From a bacterium (GTDB lineage: Bacteria > Patescibacteriota > Microgenomatia > Levybacterales > UBA12049): a DNA stretch of 9,487 nt. A program made the translations under genes and the position numbers. The stretch covers positions 1-9,487 of the forward strand of contig JAJZOC010000033.1 of the NCBI GenBank assembly GCA_021852095.1, given 5' to 3'. The notes beneath the pieces are model-generated. The model searched no databases, had not been told where the DNA came from, and saw only the letters and a program-made list of their open reading frames with translations. Position 1 is the first letter of the stretch; every line of letters begins with the position of its first letter. Of this stretch, positions 1 to 5,411 are shown in pieces.

Positions 1-223
1 TATTCAAGGCATTGGCCATTCTCTTGCAGAACACGGAATCGTTTTGGTAAGAGGAGGCAGGGTTAAGGATTTATCAGGCGTAAAATATCATATAGTCAGG
101 GGTAAATTTGATTTAATGGGCGTTGTTGGAAGAAAGAGTTCCAGAAGTAAATACGGCACAAAAAAAGGCGGAGAAGGCCAAGCTGTTCCGAAAGCGGTCG
201 CTCCGGCACCAGCAGGACAATAA
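1..223 (+). CDS. rpsL: 30S ribosomal protein S12, C-terminal part (5' end outside window)
   Basis: The open frame enters the window at base 2 and ends at TAA 221-223, giving 73 residues. It contains the conserved S12 stretch [20 protein letters not shown] and, further on, [21 protein letters not shown], followed by the basic [12 protein letters not shown] segment. S12 sits at the decoding centre of the small subunit and helps control reading accuracy. After the normal end of the family (near YGTKK) there is an extra Ala/Pro-rich tail, [17 protein letters not shown], which is a lineage-specific extension. It is followed after 86 bases by rpsG in the same direction, the usual str-operon order. 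Identification is very secure; only the N-terminus is missing. Confidence 0.97.
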   Translation, partial: IQGIGHSLAEHGIVLVRGGRVKDLSGVKYHIVRGKFDLMGVVGRKSSRSKYGTKKGGEGQAVPKAVAPAPAGQ

Positions 224-309
224 GCAAATGACAAATATGCAAATAAACAAATTTAATAATCTCAAATGAGCGGATATTTTTTATTTGAAATTACGACTGA
301 AAGGAGTCT

Positions 310-783
310 ATGAGGCATAAAAAGATACATAAAAGAAAAACAGAACCGGATCTAAATTACAAGAGTGTTCTAGTTTCAAAATTTATAAATTCTCTTATGG
401 TAGACGGTAAGAAATCTGTTGCTCAAAAAGTCTTTTACAACGCGTGTGATCTTATAGAGAAAAAAGACGAGGATCCGATTTCTGCATTTGACCGCGCAAT
501 TCAAAATGTTGGTCCAAAACAAGAAGTTAAATCAAGACGCGTTGGGGGAGCGTCTTATCAGATTCCTGTCGAAATAAGAAGTGATAGGAGAATAACTCTT
601 GCTATACGTTGGATTATAGATGCTTCTAAAAAAAAATCCAACAAAGAGTTTCATACCTTTTCTGAAAAATTAGCACAGGAAATTTTAGATGCGAGCCGGA
701 ATCAAGGGGAAGCAATAAAGAAAAGAGACACGGTTCAAAAAATGGCGGAAACAAATAAAGCATTTTCTCATTTTAGGTGGTAA
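310..783 (+). CDS. rpsG: 30S ribosomal protein S7
   Basis: The protein is 157 residues, the usual length for bacterial S7 (about 156). S7 nucleates assembly of the 30S head by binding the 3' domain of 16S rRNA. Family hallmarks are the N-terminal basic MRHKKIHKRK, the SKFINSLMVDGKK segment, the QNVGPKQEVKSRRVGGASYQIPVEI block around residues 65-90, and the C-terminal AETNKAFSHFRW. The ATG is preceded by AAGGAG at 301-306, a good Shine-Dalgarno at normal spacing, unlike several genes further along. It follows rpsL and is probably cotranscribed with it. The gene that normally comes next in the str operon, fusA, is absent; the next gene is convergent and its stop codon lies 6 bases away. Confidence 0.98.
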   Translation: MRHKKIHKRKTEPDLNYKSVLVSKFINSLMVDGKKSVAQKVFYNACDLIEKKDEDPISAFDRAIQNVGPKQEVKSRRVGGASYQIPVEIRSDRRITLAIRWIIDASKKKSNKEFHTFSEKLAQEILDASRNQGEAIKKRDTVQKMAETNKAFSHFRW

Positions 784-789
784 AAATTG

Positions 790-1395
790 TTATTTTATAG
801 TTATCCCTAAAATTTTATCTCCAATTTGGATTTTATCAACTACATCCATTCCACTGGTAACTATTCCAAAATTTGTATACTGGCCGTTTAGCCAAGGCGC
901 GGCTTTCTTTGTGATAAAAAACTGAGCGTTATTGGATATATTAATGTTTTGTCCGCGTGCGACGCCCAATGATCCAACTACAAACGGTTTATTGTTTAAC
1001 TCCGTTGGCATTTGTCCTCCGCCTGTTCCGTTGCCTAATGGATCTCCTCCTTGAATAACCCAATCTTCTACTCTATGAAATATTAAATTGTTATAAAATC
1101 CGCTTTTGGCTTTTTGGACAAAATTAGCAACAGTATTAGGTGCATCCTGGGGAAATAGTTTTAAGGTTATGTCACCCTTGGCAGTTTTGATAACAGCTTG
1201 GGTAGCTTGGTTTGCAGAAACGGAAGATATAGAATTTGTAGAGCTTAATATTGGAGATACATAAGGAGTGGGAATTGTCGTTACCGACTGATTTTTTAGA
1301 GCGCGCGTTTTTTTTGTTGAAGCATTATTGTTTAAAACAAGAACATAAAAAAATCCCAAAAGAACTAAAATCATTATAATTATGAATTTATTCAT
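790..1395 (-). CDS. Membrane-anchored cyclophilin-type peptidyl-prolyl cis-trans isomerase
   Basis: The protein is 201 residues. Residues about 3-21 form a hydrophobic segment, then a Ser/Thr-rich linker to about residue 65, then a cyclophilin domain. Cyclophilins catalyse cis-trans isomerisation of prolyl peptide bonds and assist protein folding; the N-terminal anchor places this one outside the cytoplasmic membrane. Motifs seen are NTVANFV, FHRV (residues 106-109, catalytic Arg108), IQGGDPLGNGTGGG (114-127), NAQFFIT (157-162) and PWLNGQYTNFG (167-177), all in the right order. The His of the family's usual GKH(T/V)xFG is Tyr173 here, so activity may be altered, although many bacterial homologues vary at this position. 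There is no Shine-Dalgarno before ATG 1395, and a perfect inverted repeat lies just upstream (1400-1426). It is downstream of the 451-residue gene and could be cotranscribed. Confidence 0.9.
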   Translation of the reverse strand: MNKFIIIMILVLLGFFYVLVLNNNASTKKTRALKNQSVTTIPTPYVSPILSSTNSISSVSANQATQAVIKTAKGDITLKLFPQDAPNTVANFVQKAKSGFYNNLIFHRVEDWVIQGGDPLGNGTGGGQMPTELNNKPFVVGSLGVARGQNINISNNAQFFITKKAAPWLNGQYTNFGIVTSGMDVVDKIQIGDKILGITIK

Positions 1396-1399
1396 AACA

Positions 1400-1426
1400 G
1401 TGATATCATCATCTATATGATATCAC
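1400..1426. promoter_or_regulatory. 10-bp perfect inverted repeat upstream of the cyclophilin gene
   Basis: GTGATATCAT (1400-1409) and ATGATATCAC (1417-1426) are exact reverse complements separated by CATCTAT. The repeat ends 5 bases before ATG 1395 in the minus direction. It could be a dimeric repressor operator or an RNA hairpin in the start region. There is no T-run after it on the minus strand, so it is not a standard terminator. The half-site TGATATCA is itself palindromic. A weak -35/-10 pair (TTGCGT, 17 bases, GATATC) would put transcription start at the ATG, but the hexamers match consensus poorly. Confidence 0.5.
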
Positions 1427-1454
1427 GCAATTGCAGATTAGAAAAGAGTAAGAA

Positions 1455-2810
1455 TTAATTCACTAGGCAACGATTCTCTATAGGAGGAAGACCATAGCTT
1501 CTTGCCATAAACTGATACTTACCAAATGCATCCTTGTGAATAAGGATTGGGTAACTTTGAGAAAATTGATCAAAAGTAATAGTATTATTATTTAAGTACG
1601 AATACATCGAGTGATAAACTCCAGCTAAATCCGGAGAATAATAGAAGGAATCATTCGGGTCGTTTGTATATGTCGCTACTAATTGAAGATTATTTTGAGA
1701 AATTTGGTTTGCATATATATTCTTTGGAATACTTTGAGTAATACAACCCAATGGTAACAATACAATTGAATTAACAGCATTCTTATTTGTTATCGAAGTT
1801 AACAACAAAGGATTTTTATTCCAAGTAATTTGAGGAGGAAGTGTTGTAGCTGTCCAAGTGCCGCTACTTGAATAGACACTTTTCAGCCACAAAATGGAAT
1901 GGTCAAGATCTTCAATGTAATAAAGATTTTTTGTTAGTAAGTTACCAATTTGTAAATTTGTATTATCCTGTTTAAGAGCGTAAAGTTTTTGTCCCTTACT
2001 AAAGGTTGTGAGAAGTTGGTAATTGCTTAAATCCAGATTATTATTTATTAGTGCCTGATAGGAAACATACGTAAATATTTTTTTTGTGTTTCGATATGAA
2101 ATCGTAATAGGAGTATCAATATCATCTGTTGAAGACTGAAACGAAAGAAGATCGGGAATCTGTTTTTCTTCTCTCACAAGTAAAGGAGTTGATGGAAGTA
2201 TAACGAGACCCGAAGGAATATTGTGATTCTTACCAATAAAGGGAAATTCTTGAGAAGAAGAATTTGGAAAATATACTATCTTTCCATTGAATTCACTTGC
2301 TCGAAGTACGGCTGATTGTGTTCCAACTACACCATTAATGCCTTGAGTTTTCAAATATGTAAATACAATATCAAAAAGATCACTTCCTTGATATGGTCCG
2401 TTTGTCCACCTACCAATATTATAGTAATTGATGGATAAAGGATTACGAATAATAGGTTTTAAAGTATAAGTATCAATAAATTTAATTGATGAAAGGAGAT
2501 TCAATGGCGCAGTTGGGGTAATTTGTTCTACATTAGGATTCCATGCAATTGTTCCTTGAATTATATTTGTCTTTGTTGGTACCGGTGAGTAAGTTAACTC
2601 TGCTTTTGGAGTTATTATCGGTGTTTGTGAAGTAATGGATTGTAATTGAAAATTATTATTCTGTTTCAAAAAATATGCTCCTGCTCCAACTGCAACAAAA
2701 AGAATAATAACAATAAGTGCAAGAAATGTTTTTGATGGACTTGATGATTGTGGCTGAAAAGCTATTGGTTGTGGTTGCTCAGTAGGCGGCTGTGGATTTT
2801 GATTCTCCAT
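1455..2810 (-). CDS. Single-pass membrane protein with large extracellular domain, unknown function
   Basis: I do not recognise a family. From ATG 2810 the product is 451 residues: a cytoplasmic Pro/Gln-rich N-terminus (about 25 residues), one strong membrane segment at about residues 27-48 (TFLALIVIILFVAVGAGAYF), then about 400 residues of predicted extracellular sequence rich in Asn, Ser, Thr, Tyr and Ile. Only two cysteines lie in the last 100 residues (in PLGCI and in ENRCLVN at the extreme C-terminus), which could form a disulfide. An in-frame ATG at 2816 gives two more residues. I prefer 2810 because a TTGACA/AATAAT promoter with 17-base spacing predicts transcription starting at 2810, so 2816 would lie upstream of the mRNA 5' end. 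There is no Shine-Dalgarno for either start. The layout suggests a surface or envelope protein. Confidence 0.85.
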   Translation of the reverse strand: MENQNPQPPTEQPQPIAFQPQSSSPSKTFLALIVIILFVAVGAGAYFLKQNNNFQLQSITSQTPIITPKAELTYSPVPTKTNIIQGTIAWNPNVEQITPTAPLNLLSSIKFIDTYTLKPIIRNPLSINYYNIGRWTNGPYQGSDLFDIVFTYLKTQGINGVVGTQSAVLRASEFNGKIVYFPNSSSQEFPFIGKNHNIPSGLVILPSTPLLVREEKQIPDLLSFQSSTDDIDTPITISYRNTKKIFTYVSYQALINNNLDLSNYQLLTTFSKGQKLYALKQDNTNLQIGNLLTKNLYYIEDLDHSILWLKSVYSSSGTWTATTLPPQITWNKNPLLLTSITNKNAVNSIVLLPLGCITQSIPKNIYANQISQNNLQLVATYTNDPNDSFYYSPDLAGVYHSMYSYLNNNTITFDQFSQSYPILIHKDAFGKYQFMARSYGLPPIENRCLVN

Positions 2811-2816
2811 GACCAT

Positions 2817-2845
2817 ATTATTTCAGATGGTTCTGAATGTGTCAA
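2817..2845 (-). promoter_or_regulatory. Sigma-70 type promoter with an internal palindrome, for the 451-residue membrane protein
   Basis: On the minus strand the -35 box is TTGACA (2845-2840), the spacer is exactly 17 bases, and the -10 box is AATAAT (2822-2817). Seven bases further is A2810, the first base of an ATG, which predicts a leaderless mRNA. The spacer holds a perfect inverted repeat, TTCAGA (2822-2827) and TCTGAA (2832-2837), with a 4-base centre. That position would suit a repressor blocking RNA polymerase. The hexamers and repeat are seen directly; promoter activity is inferred. Confidence 0.65.
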
Positions 2846-2984
2846 ATATAGCTCCCCGAGCCACATTTACTCATACCGATAGACTTCAGCCCAATTATTC
2901 AGGCTTTTCAGGATTTAAGCTATATAGGGGAGTTGAGACAGAGGTGGCAGGAAATAAAGAAATTGCAGTATAAATCTGTTCTTG

Positions 2985-3209
2985 CTATTTCTCAATAATT
3001 TCAAAAAGTTTGTTTTTCGATTTTTCACCAGATAATAAAATAACGTTTCCTCTCTTTGTGTGAAAGTATGCAGATAAAGACTCAATGACAGCCTTATTTG
3101 CTTTACCCTCCAAAGGTGGCTCACTTACATATACATGTAAAGTATCTAATAAATCTTTCTCTACTCTAGGTTTTTTTGCATTCGGATGAACGATAATTGA
3201 GATTTTCAC
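2985..3209 (-). CDS. DUF167 (YggU-type) family protein
   Basis: The protein is 74 residues. It shows the family pattern throughout: an N-terminal strand with VHPNAKKPRVEK, a central V(Y)VSEPPLEGKANKAVIESLSAYF block (the conserved P-x-E-G-K-A-N signature), then VILLSGEKSKNKLFEI, matching the usual G-x-x-S-R/K-x-K ending. DUF167 proteins are small alpha/beta proteins of unknown biochemical role found across bacteria and archaea. The start is GTG at 3209; the frame is closed just upstream (TAA at 3221-3219), so no longer product is possible. No Shine-Dalgarno is evident. A TAGAAT -10-like box about 12 bases upstream hints at a short or absent leader, but no -35 box supports it. Confidence 0.88.
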   Translation of the reverse strand: MKISIIVHPNAKKPRVEKDLLDTLHVYVSEPPLEGKANKAVIESLSAYFHTKRGNVILLSGEKSKNKLFEIIEK

Positions 3210-3330
3210 AATAAAAAGTTATTCTAAGCAACCAGTAAAGTCCCAGGGCTCTATCCTGTTTAGGAGCTTCACTATTAAATGAGATACTTCTTTATTTATT
3301 CAAAATTTATAAGGAGATTATATACAATTT

Positions 3331-3477
3331 TTAAATCGTTACGCCTAAAAGTCGAGCGATAAGAATAATTACAGCAATAACAAGCAGTAAATGAATTAGT
3401 CCTCCTCCAATTTGTAAAGCAAATCCTCCCAACCATGAAATAACTAAAATAATAATGATTATATCTAATAGTCCCAT
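3331..3477 (-). CDS. lmo0937/DUF5670-type small membrane protein (48 residues)
   Basis: This short gene reads MGLLDIIIIILVISWLGGFA, then LQIGGGLIHLLLVIAVIILI, then ARLLGVTI and TAA. Two hydrophobic segments flank a glycine-rich turn ending in GGGLIHLLLVIAVIILIARLL, the hallmark of the lmo0937-family (DUF5670) proteins, which are commonly found beside CsbD, YtxH and other general-stress genes. The ATG is preceded by GGGGGGTGAAAC, a strong Shine-Dalgarno at proper spacing. It lies 57 bases downstream of the YtxH-like gene in the same direction and is likely cotranscribed with it. A longer open frame over the same bases in another phase (3296-3487) has no such features and is a shadow. Confidence 0.87.
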   Translation of the reverse strand: MGLLDIIIIILVISWLGGFALQIGGGLIHLLLVIAVIILIARLLGVTI

Positions 3478-3534
3478 ATTGTTTCACCCCCCTGTAGCAA
3501 AAATGGTTTAAATGTCTCCCTATATCTTTGAATC

Positions 3535-3822
3535 TTATACGCTTTTTTTTGCATCATTCTTTGCGTCTACTACAATCTTTTTCAGTTCATGGGCTCCTTC
3601 TTGCACGCTTGGCTCTGTTTTTAATGTTTCAATATAACTCACTGCTTGGTCTTTTACATCTACCAACATTTCTTTCACCTTCTTATGGTTCTCTTCGTCT
3701 TTAAAAGCTACCGCCCCTGCAACTGCAAAGCTTGCTCCCACAACTACTCCAACTATCCCAGCGACAACAGGATTAACTGTGTTTGTGTTATGAATTTGTT
3801 TTTTATCAGATGTCTCTATCAT
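3535..3822 (-). CDS. YtxH-like small membrane protein, probably stress-related
   Basis: The protein is 95 residues: a polar N-terminus, one glycine/valine-rich membrane segment at about residues 18-40 (VVAGIVGVVVGASFAVAGAV), then a charged, Lys/Glu/Asp-rich helical tail with amphipathic periodicity (VKEMLVDVKDQAVSYIETL, LKKIVVDAKNDAKKSV). This is the layout of YtxH-like proteins, which are small, induced by general stress in Firmicutes, and of unclear molecular role. The ATG has a near-perfect Shine-Dalgarno, AAAAGGAGGTGA (reading from base 3840), the strongest in the window, suggesting high expression. Two palindromes upstream (3905-3922, 3937-3950) may control it through the neighbouring Crp/Fnr regulator. 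The family call rests on architecture more than on a unique motif. Confidence 0.78.
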   Translation of the reverse strand: MIETSDKKQIHNTNTVNPVVAGIVGVVVGASFAVAGAVAFKDEENHKKVKEMLVDVKDQAVSYIETLKTEPSVQEGAHELKKIVVDAKNDAKKSV

Positions 3823-3904
3823 GTCTGTTCACCTCCTTTTAATTTTTATTTATGTTAACTGTCTGTCTAAACTTAGGCTATAGATATTTTAAGCTTTAAT
3901 TGAA

Positions 3905-3922
3905 TTAGATTCAGTAATCTAA
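3905..3922. promoter_or_regulatory. N4-spaced palindrome, candidate Crp/Fnr-type operator
   Basis: TTAGATT (3905-3911) and AATCTAA (3916-3922) are a perfect 7-bp inverted repeat around CAGT. A 4-base centre is the geometry of FNR-class sites (TTGAT-N4-ATCAA), although the half-site differs. Its centre lies about 40 bases upstream of the transcription start that would follow from the TATCTATAG stretch at about 3878-3886 on the minus strand. That resembles a class II activator position for the YtxH-like/lmo0937 operon. No clear -35 box accompanies that -10, as is common at activated promoters. Confidence 0.5.
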
Positions 3923-3936
3923 GAGCTAACTACTAA

Positions 3937-3950
3937 GTTATTTAGATAAC
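3937..3950. promoter_or_regulatory. Second N4-spaced palindrome
   Basis: GTTAT (3937-3941), TTAG, ATAAC (3946-3950): a perfect 5-bp inverted repeat with a 4-base centre. Its centre is 30 bases, close to three helical turns, from that of the 3905-3922 palindrome. It could be a second operator for the same regulator. It also forms a small hairpin downstream of the Crp/Fnr gene, but no T-run follows on the minus strand, so a terminator role is less likely. Confidence 0.4.
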
Positions 3951-3984
3951 ATTAATTTTGGGAGATTAATTAGGTTATAGAAGT

Positions 3985-4629
3985 CTAAGATAATTCGCGT
4001 TCTAATTTTTTAGTATTCTTAAATACCATTGAGTGATTTTCATATCTAACAAGTCCTGCTTTCTCAAGTCTTGCCATTTCTAAACTAGCTGTTTCTCTGG
4101 CTATCCCAACCAAAGTTGCGATATCTTGTTGTGTAAAACGGTGTTTGACAAAAAACCCGTCTATTCTCTTTTCTCCAAAGTGTTTAATTATATAAAGCAA
4201 AATTGAAATTACTCTTCGATAAGCGTCAGAAAAAACTAGATTTTCAACGCGAGTAAGTGTTTCTGCATAATCTTCCAAAAGCTCGCTCATTAGTTCAAAA
4301 ATAATCACCGGCTTATCTTTAATAAAATTGACTAATTCATCTCTGGGTGCTCGTCCTACTTCAACCGGAGTTAACGCTTCGAAATAATATATATTTGGCG
4401 TACCGTTAATTGCCCATACCATCGGAAAATACGAAACAGGTTTTAAGATATGAAGAGTAAGCTCTGAACCATTTTTAGATATGGTGTATTGCCTAACGTA
4501 ACCACTAATTAAGCAAAAAATGCCTTGAGGATCATCATCTGCTCTAATAAGCATTTCACCTTTTTTGTATTTGCGAATCTGAAATTGTTTATAAAACTCA
4601 CTTAATTCTTTTGTTTTAAATCTATTCAT
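3985..4629 (-). CDS. Crp/Fnr-family transcriptional regulator
   Basis: The protein is 214 residues, typical for the family. Residues about 18-95 match the cyclic-nucleotide-binding-like beta-roll (KKGEMLIRADDDPQGIFCLI, SGYVRQYTISKNGSELTL), 105-145 the long dimerisation helix, and 165-193 a winged helix-turn-helix (FTQQDIATLVGIARETASLE, then MARLEKAGLV). In the recognition helix the usual E-T-x-S-R reads E-T-A-S-L, so the DNA-contacting Arg is Leu184. The ligand pocket lacks the Arg/Glu pair of cAMP binders (its counterpart reads FPMVWAINGTPN). There is only one cysteine (Cys39), so it is neither a classic cAMP receptor nor an iron-sulfur FNR; its signal is unknown. It follows the ribbon-helix-helix gene after 39 bases and has no Shine-Dalgarno, suggesting a two-gene operon. 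The palindromes just downstream may be its targets. Confidence 0.92.
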   Translation of the reverse strand: MNRFKTKELSEFYKQFQIRKYKKGEMLIRADDDPQGIFCLISGYVRQYTISKNGSELTLHILKPVSYFPMVWAINGTPNIYYFEALTPVEVGRAPRDELVNFIKDKPVIIFELMSELLEDYAETLTRVENLVFSDAYRRVISILLYIIKHFGEKRIDGFFVKHRFTQQDIATLVGIARETASLEMARLEKAGLVRYENHSMVFKNTKKLERELS

Positions 4630-4668
4630 TTATAGTTATTGTTTAATATCGTATTTATTATTAACATC

Positions 4669-4854
4669 TTATAGATCAGAATCCTCTTTAATATAAACCT
4701 TTTTAATTACTGTTTCTTTAGGCAGGTAGCTAATTAAAGCACTCTCCACAAGATCTGTTAAAGTCAAATCTTCGATAATAGCCTGCGCTTTTGCGTGTTT
4801 TGCAATAGCAGGATTCATAAAAAGAGTTATGCGTTGTTTTTTATTTGTTGTCAT
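4669..4854 (-). CDS. Ribbon-helix-helix (CopG/Arc-like) DNA-binding protein
   Basis: The protein is 61 residues. Residues 8-13 (RITLFM) suit the DNA-reading beta-strand. Residues about 15-28 and 32-45 form two helices (NPAIAKHAKAQAIIEDLTLT then DLVESALISYL), the standard ribbon-helix-helix order in which dimers insert a two-stranded sheet into the major groove. The C-terminus is a short charged tail. Such proteins are often antitoxins, but no toxin gene adjoins it; the next gene is the Crp/Fnr regulator 39 bases downstream. The promoter sits directly on the start codon with a 7-bp inverted repeat flanking the -10 box, so autoregulation is likely. Start ATG 4854 is fixed by that promoter. Confidence 0.82.
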   Translation of the reverse strand: MTTNKKQRITLFMNPAIAKHAKAQAIIEDLTLTDLVESALISYLPKETVIKKVYIKEDSDL

Positions 4855-4890
4855 ACTTCATATAATACAACTATTTGAAGTACTTGTCAA
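4854..4890 (-). promoter_or_regulatory. Sigma-70 type promoter and candidate operator for the ribbon-helix-helix gene
   Basis: The -35 box is TTGACA (4890-4885), the spacer 17 bases, and the -10 box TATTAT (4867-4862). Transcription start is predicted at about 4855, one base from ATG 4854, so the mRNA should be leaderless. TACTTCA (4854-4860) and TGAAGTA (4876-4882) are exact inverted copies on either side of the -10 box. This fits autorepression by the encoded DNA-binding protein. The palindrome AAGTACTT (4878-4885) abuts the -35 box. Confidence 0.68.
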
Positions 4891-5166
4891 TGTATCAATA
4901 TTCCTAAGGATAAAAATACCGATCGCCCCAGCTCGGCCAGGAACCATTCGACATCATAGTTATATTATCCAGGATCTGGCTCCCTCTGGTTGAATATGTG
5001 AGGAACTACTATTTACAATAGTTTGTATTCTAGTGGGCTCCGCGGGGATGGACAAAGCTCGAATCTTCATTTCTACGGCTGTAGAAGCTATATATTAAAC
5101 CGTTTACACAAATCTGTTACATTTATAATAACATTTTTATACTGTAGGAACAAATTTTATCTTTTA
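4891..5166. other. Intergenic region without a supported gene; possible structured segment
   Basis: I see no convincing coding region. The stretch is patchy, with locally GC-rich islands (about 4919-4945 and 5033-5055) in AT-rich surroundings. It has short perfect hairpins at 5008-5022 (ACTATT-TAC-AATAGT) and 5071-5086 (TTCTAC-GGCT-GTAGAA). On the minus strand a start-less open stretch ends in SSSSHIQPEGARSWII, which could be decayed coding sequence or chance. A TATAAT at 5124-5129 has only a poorly spaced TTTACA and no gene after it. Confidence 0.3.
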
Positions 5167-5361
5167 TTAATGCCAATTCTTAGTTTTTTTGTTTCTTTTT
5201 TGAAATGTTTCGTATTCTTCCTCATCGGGTTCTTCTTCGTCCTTTTCCTCAAGTTTTTCATCTCGGTTTGTCTCTTCGGATTGTGACAAAACAGTCTCAA
5301 TAGCTGCAGATTCAGATGCGAAAATGAGAAATAGTTGAAATTTTAAAAAAATTGATTTGTC
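5167..5361 (-). pseudogene. Possible remnant of an acidic-tailed protein
   Basis: A 64-codon open frame reads towards TAA 5169-5167. It starts with a hydrophobic stretch (IFLKFQLFLIF), then ASESAAIETVLSQSEETNRD, then a run of Glu and Asp with lysines (EKLEEKDEEEPDEEE), ending in a basic KRNKKTKNWH. The composition looks like a coding tail, but there is no ATG; the only usual start is TTG at codon 25, without a Shine-Dalgarno. The upstream edge is a TAG next to the -35 box of the divergent gene. Either a 3' gene fragment or a chance reading of a pyrimidine-rich stretch. Confidence 0.28.
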
Positions 5362-5364
5362 CTA

Positions 5365-5393
5365 TTGACATAGGCTAATTGTTTACATACAAT
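5365..5393 (+). promoter_or_regulatory. Sigma-70 type promoter of the 228-residue orphan gene
   Basis: TTGACA (5365-5370), a 17-base spacer and TACAAT (5388-5393) form a near-consensus promoter. It predicts transcription start at about A5400, twelve bases before ATG 5412. This rules out the longer TTG start at 5379, which lies inside the promoter spacer. Confidence 0.72.
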
Positions 5394-5411
5394 TCGGTTA
5401 GATATTTTAAT

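Noticed and set aside
2915..3124. 69-codon minus-strand frame
   Set aside because: It overlaps the well-supported DUF167 gene in another frame and shows no family features.
3296..3487. 63-codon frame on the minus strand
   Set aside because: It overlaps the 48-residue lmo0937-type gene in another phase, is rich in Tyr/Cys/Arg with no pattern, and has no Shine-Dalgarno of its own.
4669..4854. Toxin-antitoxin pair
   Set aside because: Only a ribbon-helix-helix protein is present; the adjoining gene is a Crp/Fnr regulator, not a toxin.
4960..5035. TPP-riboswitch-like CTGGATAAT on the minus strand
   Set aside because: The defining CTGAGA element and the rest of the thi-box are absent, and no thiamine gene follows.
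5033..5066. tRNA-like or 6S-RNA-like words (GCTCCGCGG, GCTCGAATC)
   Set aside because: No cloverleaf or long interrupted helix can be drawn around them; the matches are isolated words.
5103..5129. TTTACA ... TATAAT as a plus-strand promoter
   Set aside because: The spacer is only 15 bases and no gene follows in that direction within range.
5023..5286. 87-codon plus-strand frame rich in Phe/Leu
   Set aside because: It comes from a pyrimidine-rich stretch, has no Shine-Dalgarno or promoter, and its composition looks like the antisense of an acidic/lysine-rich reading.
5379..5411. Longer TTG start for the 228-residue orphan gene
   Set aside because: TTG 5379 lies inside the promoter spacer and upstream of the predicted transcription start, so it would not be in the mRNA.
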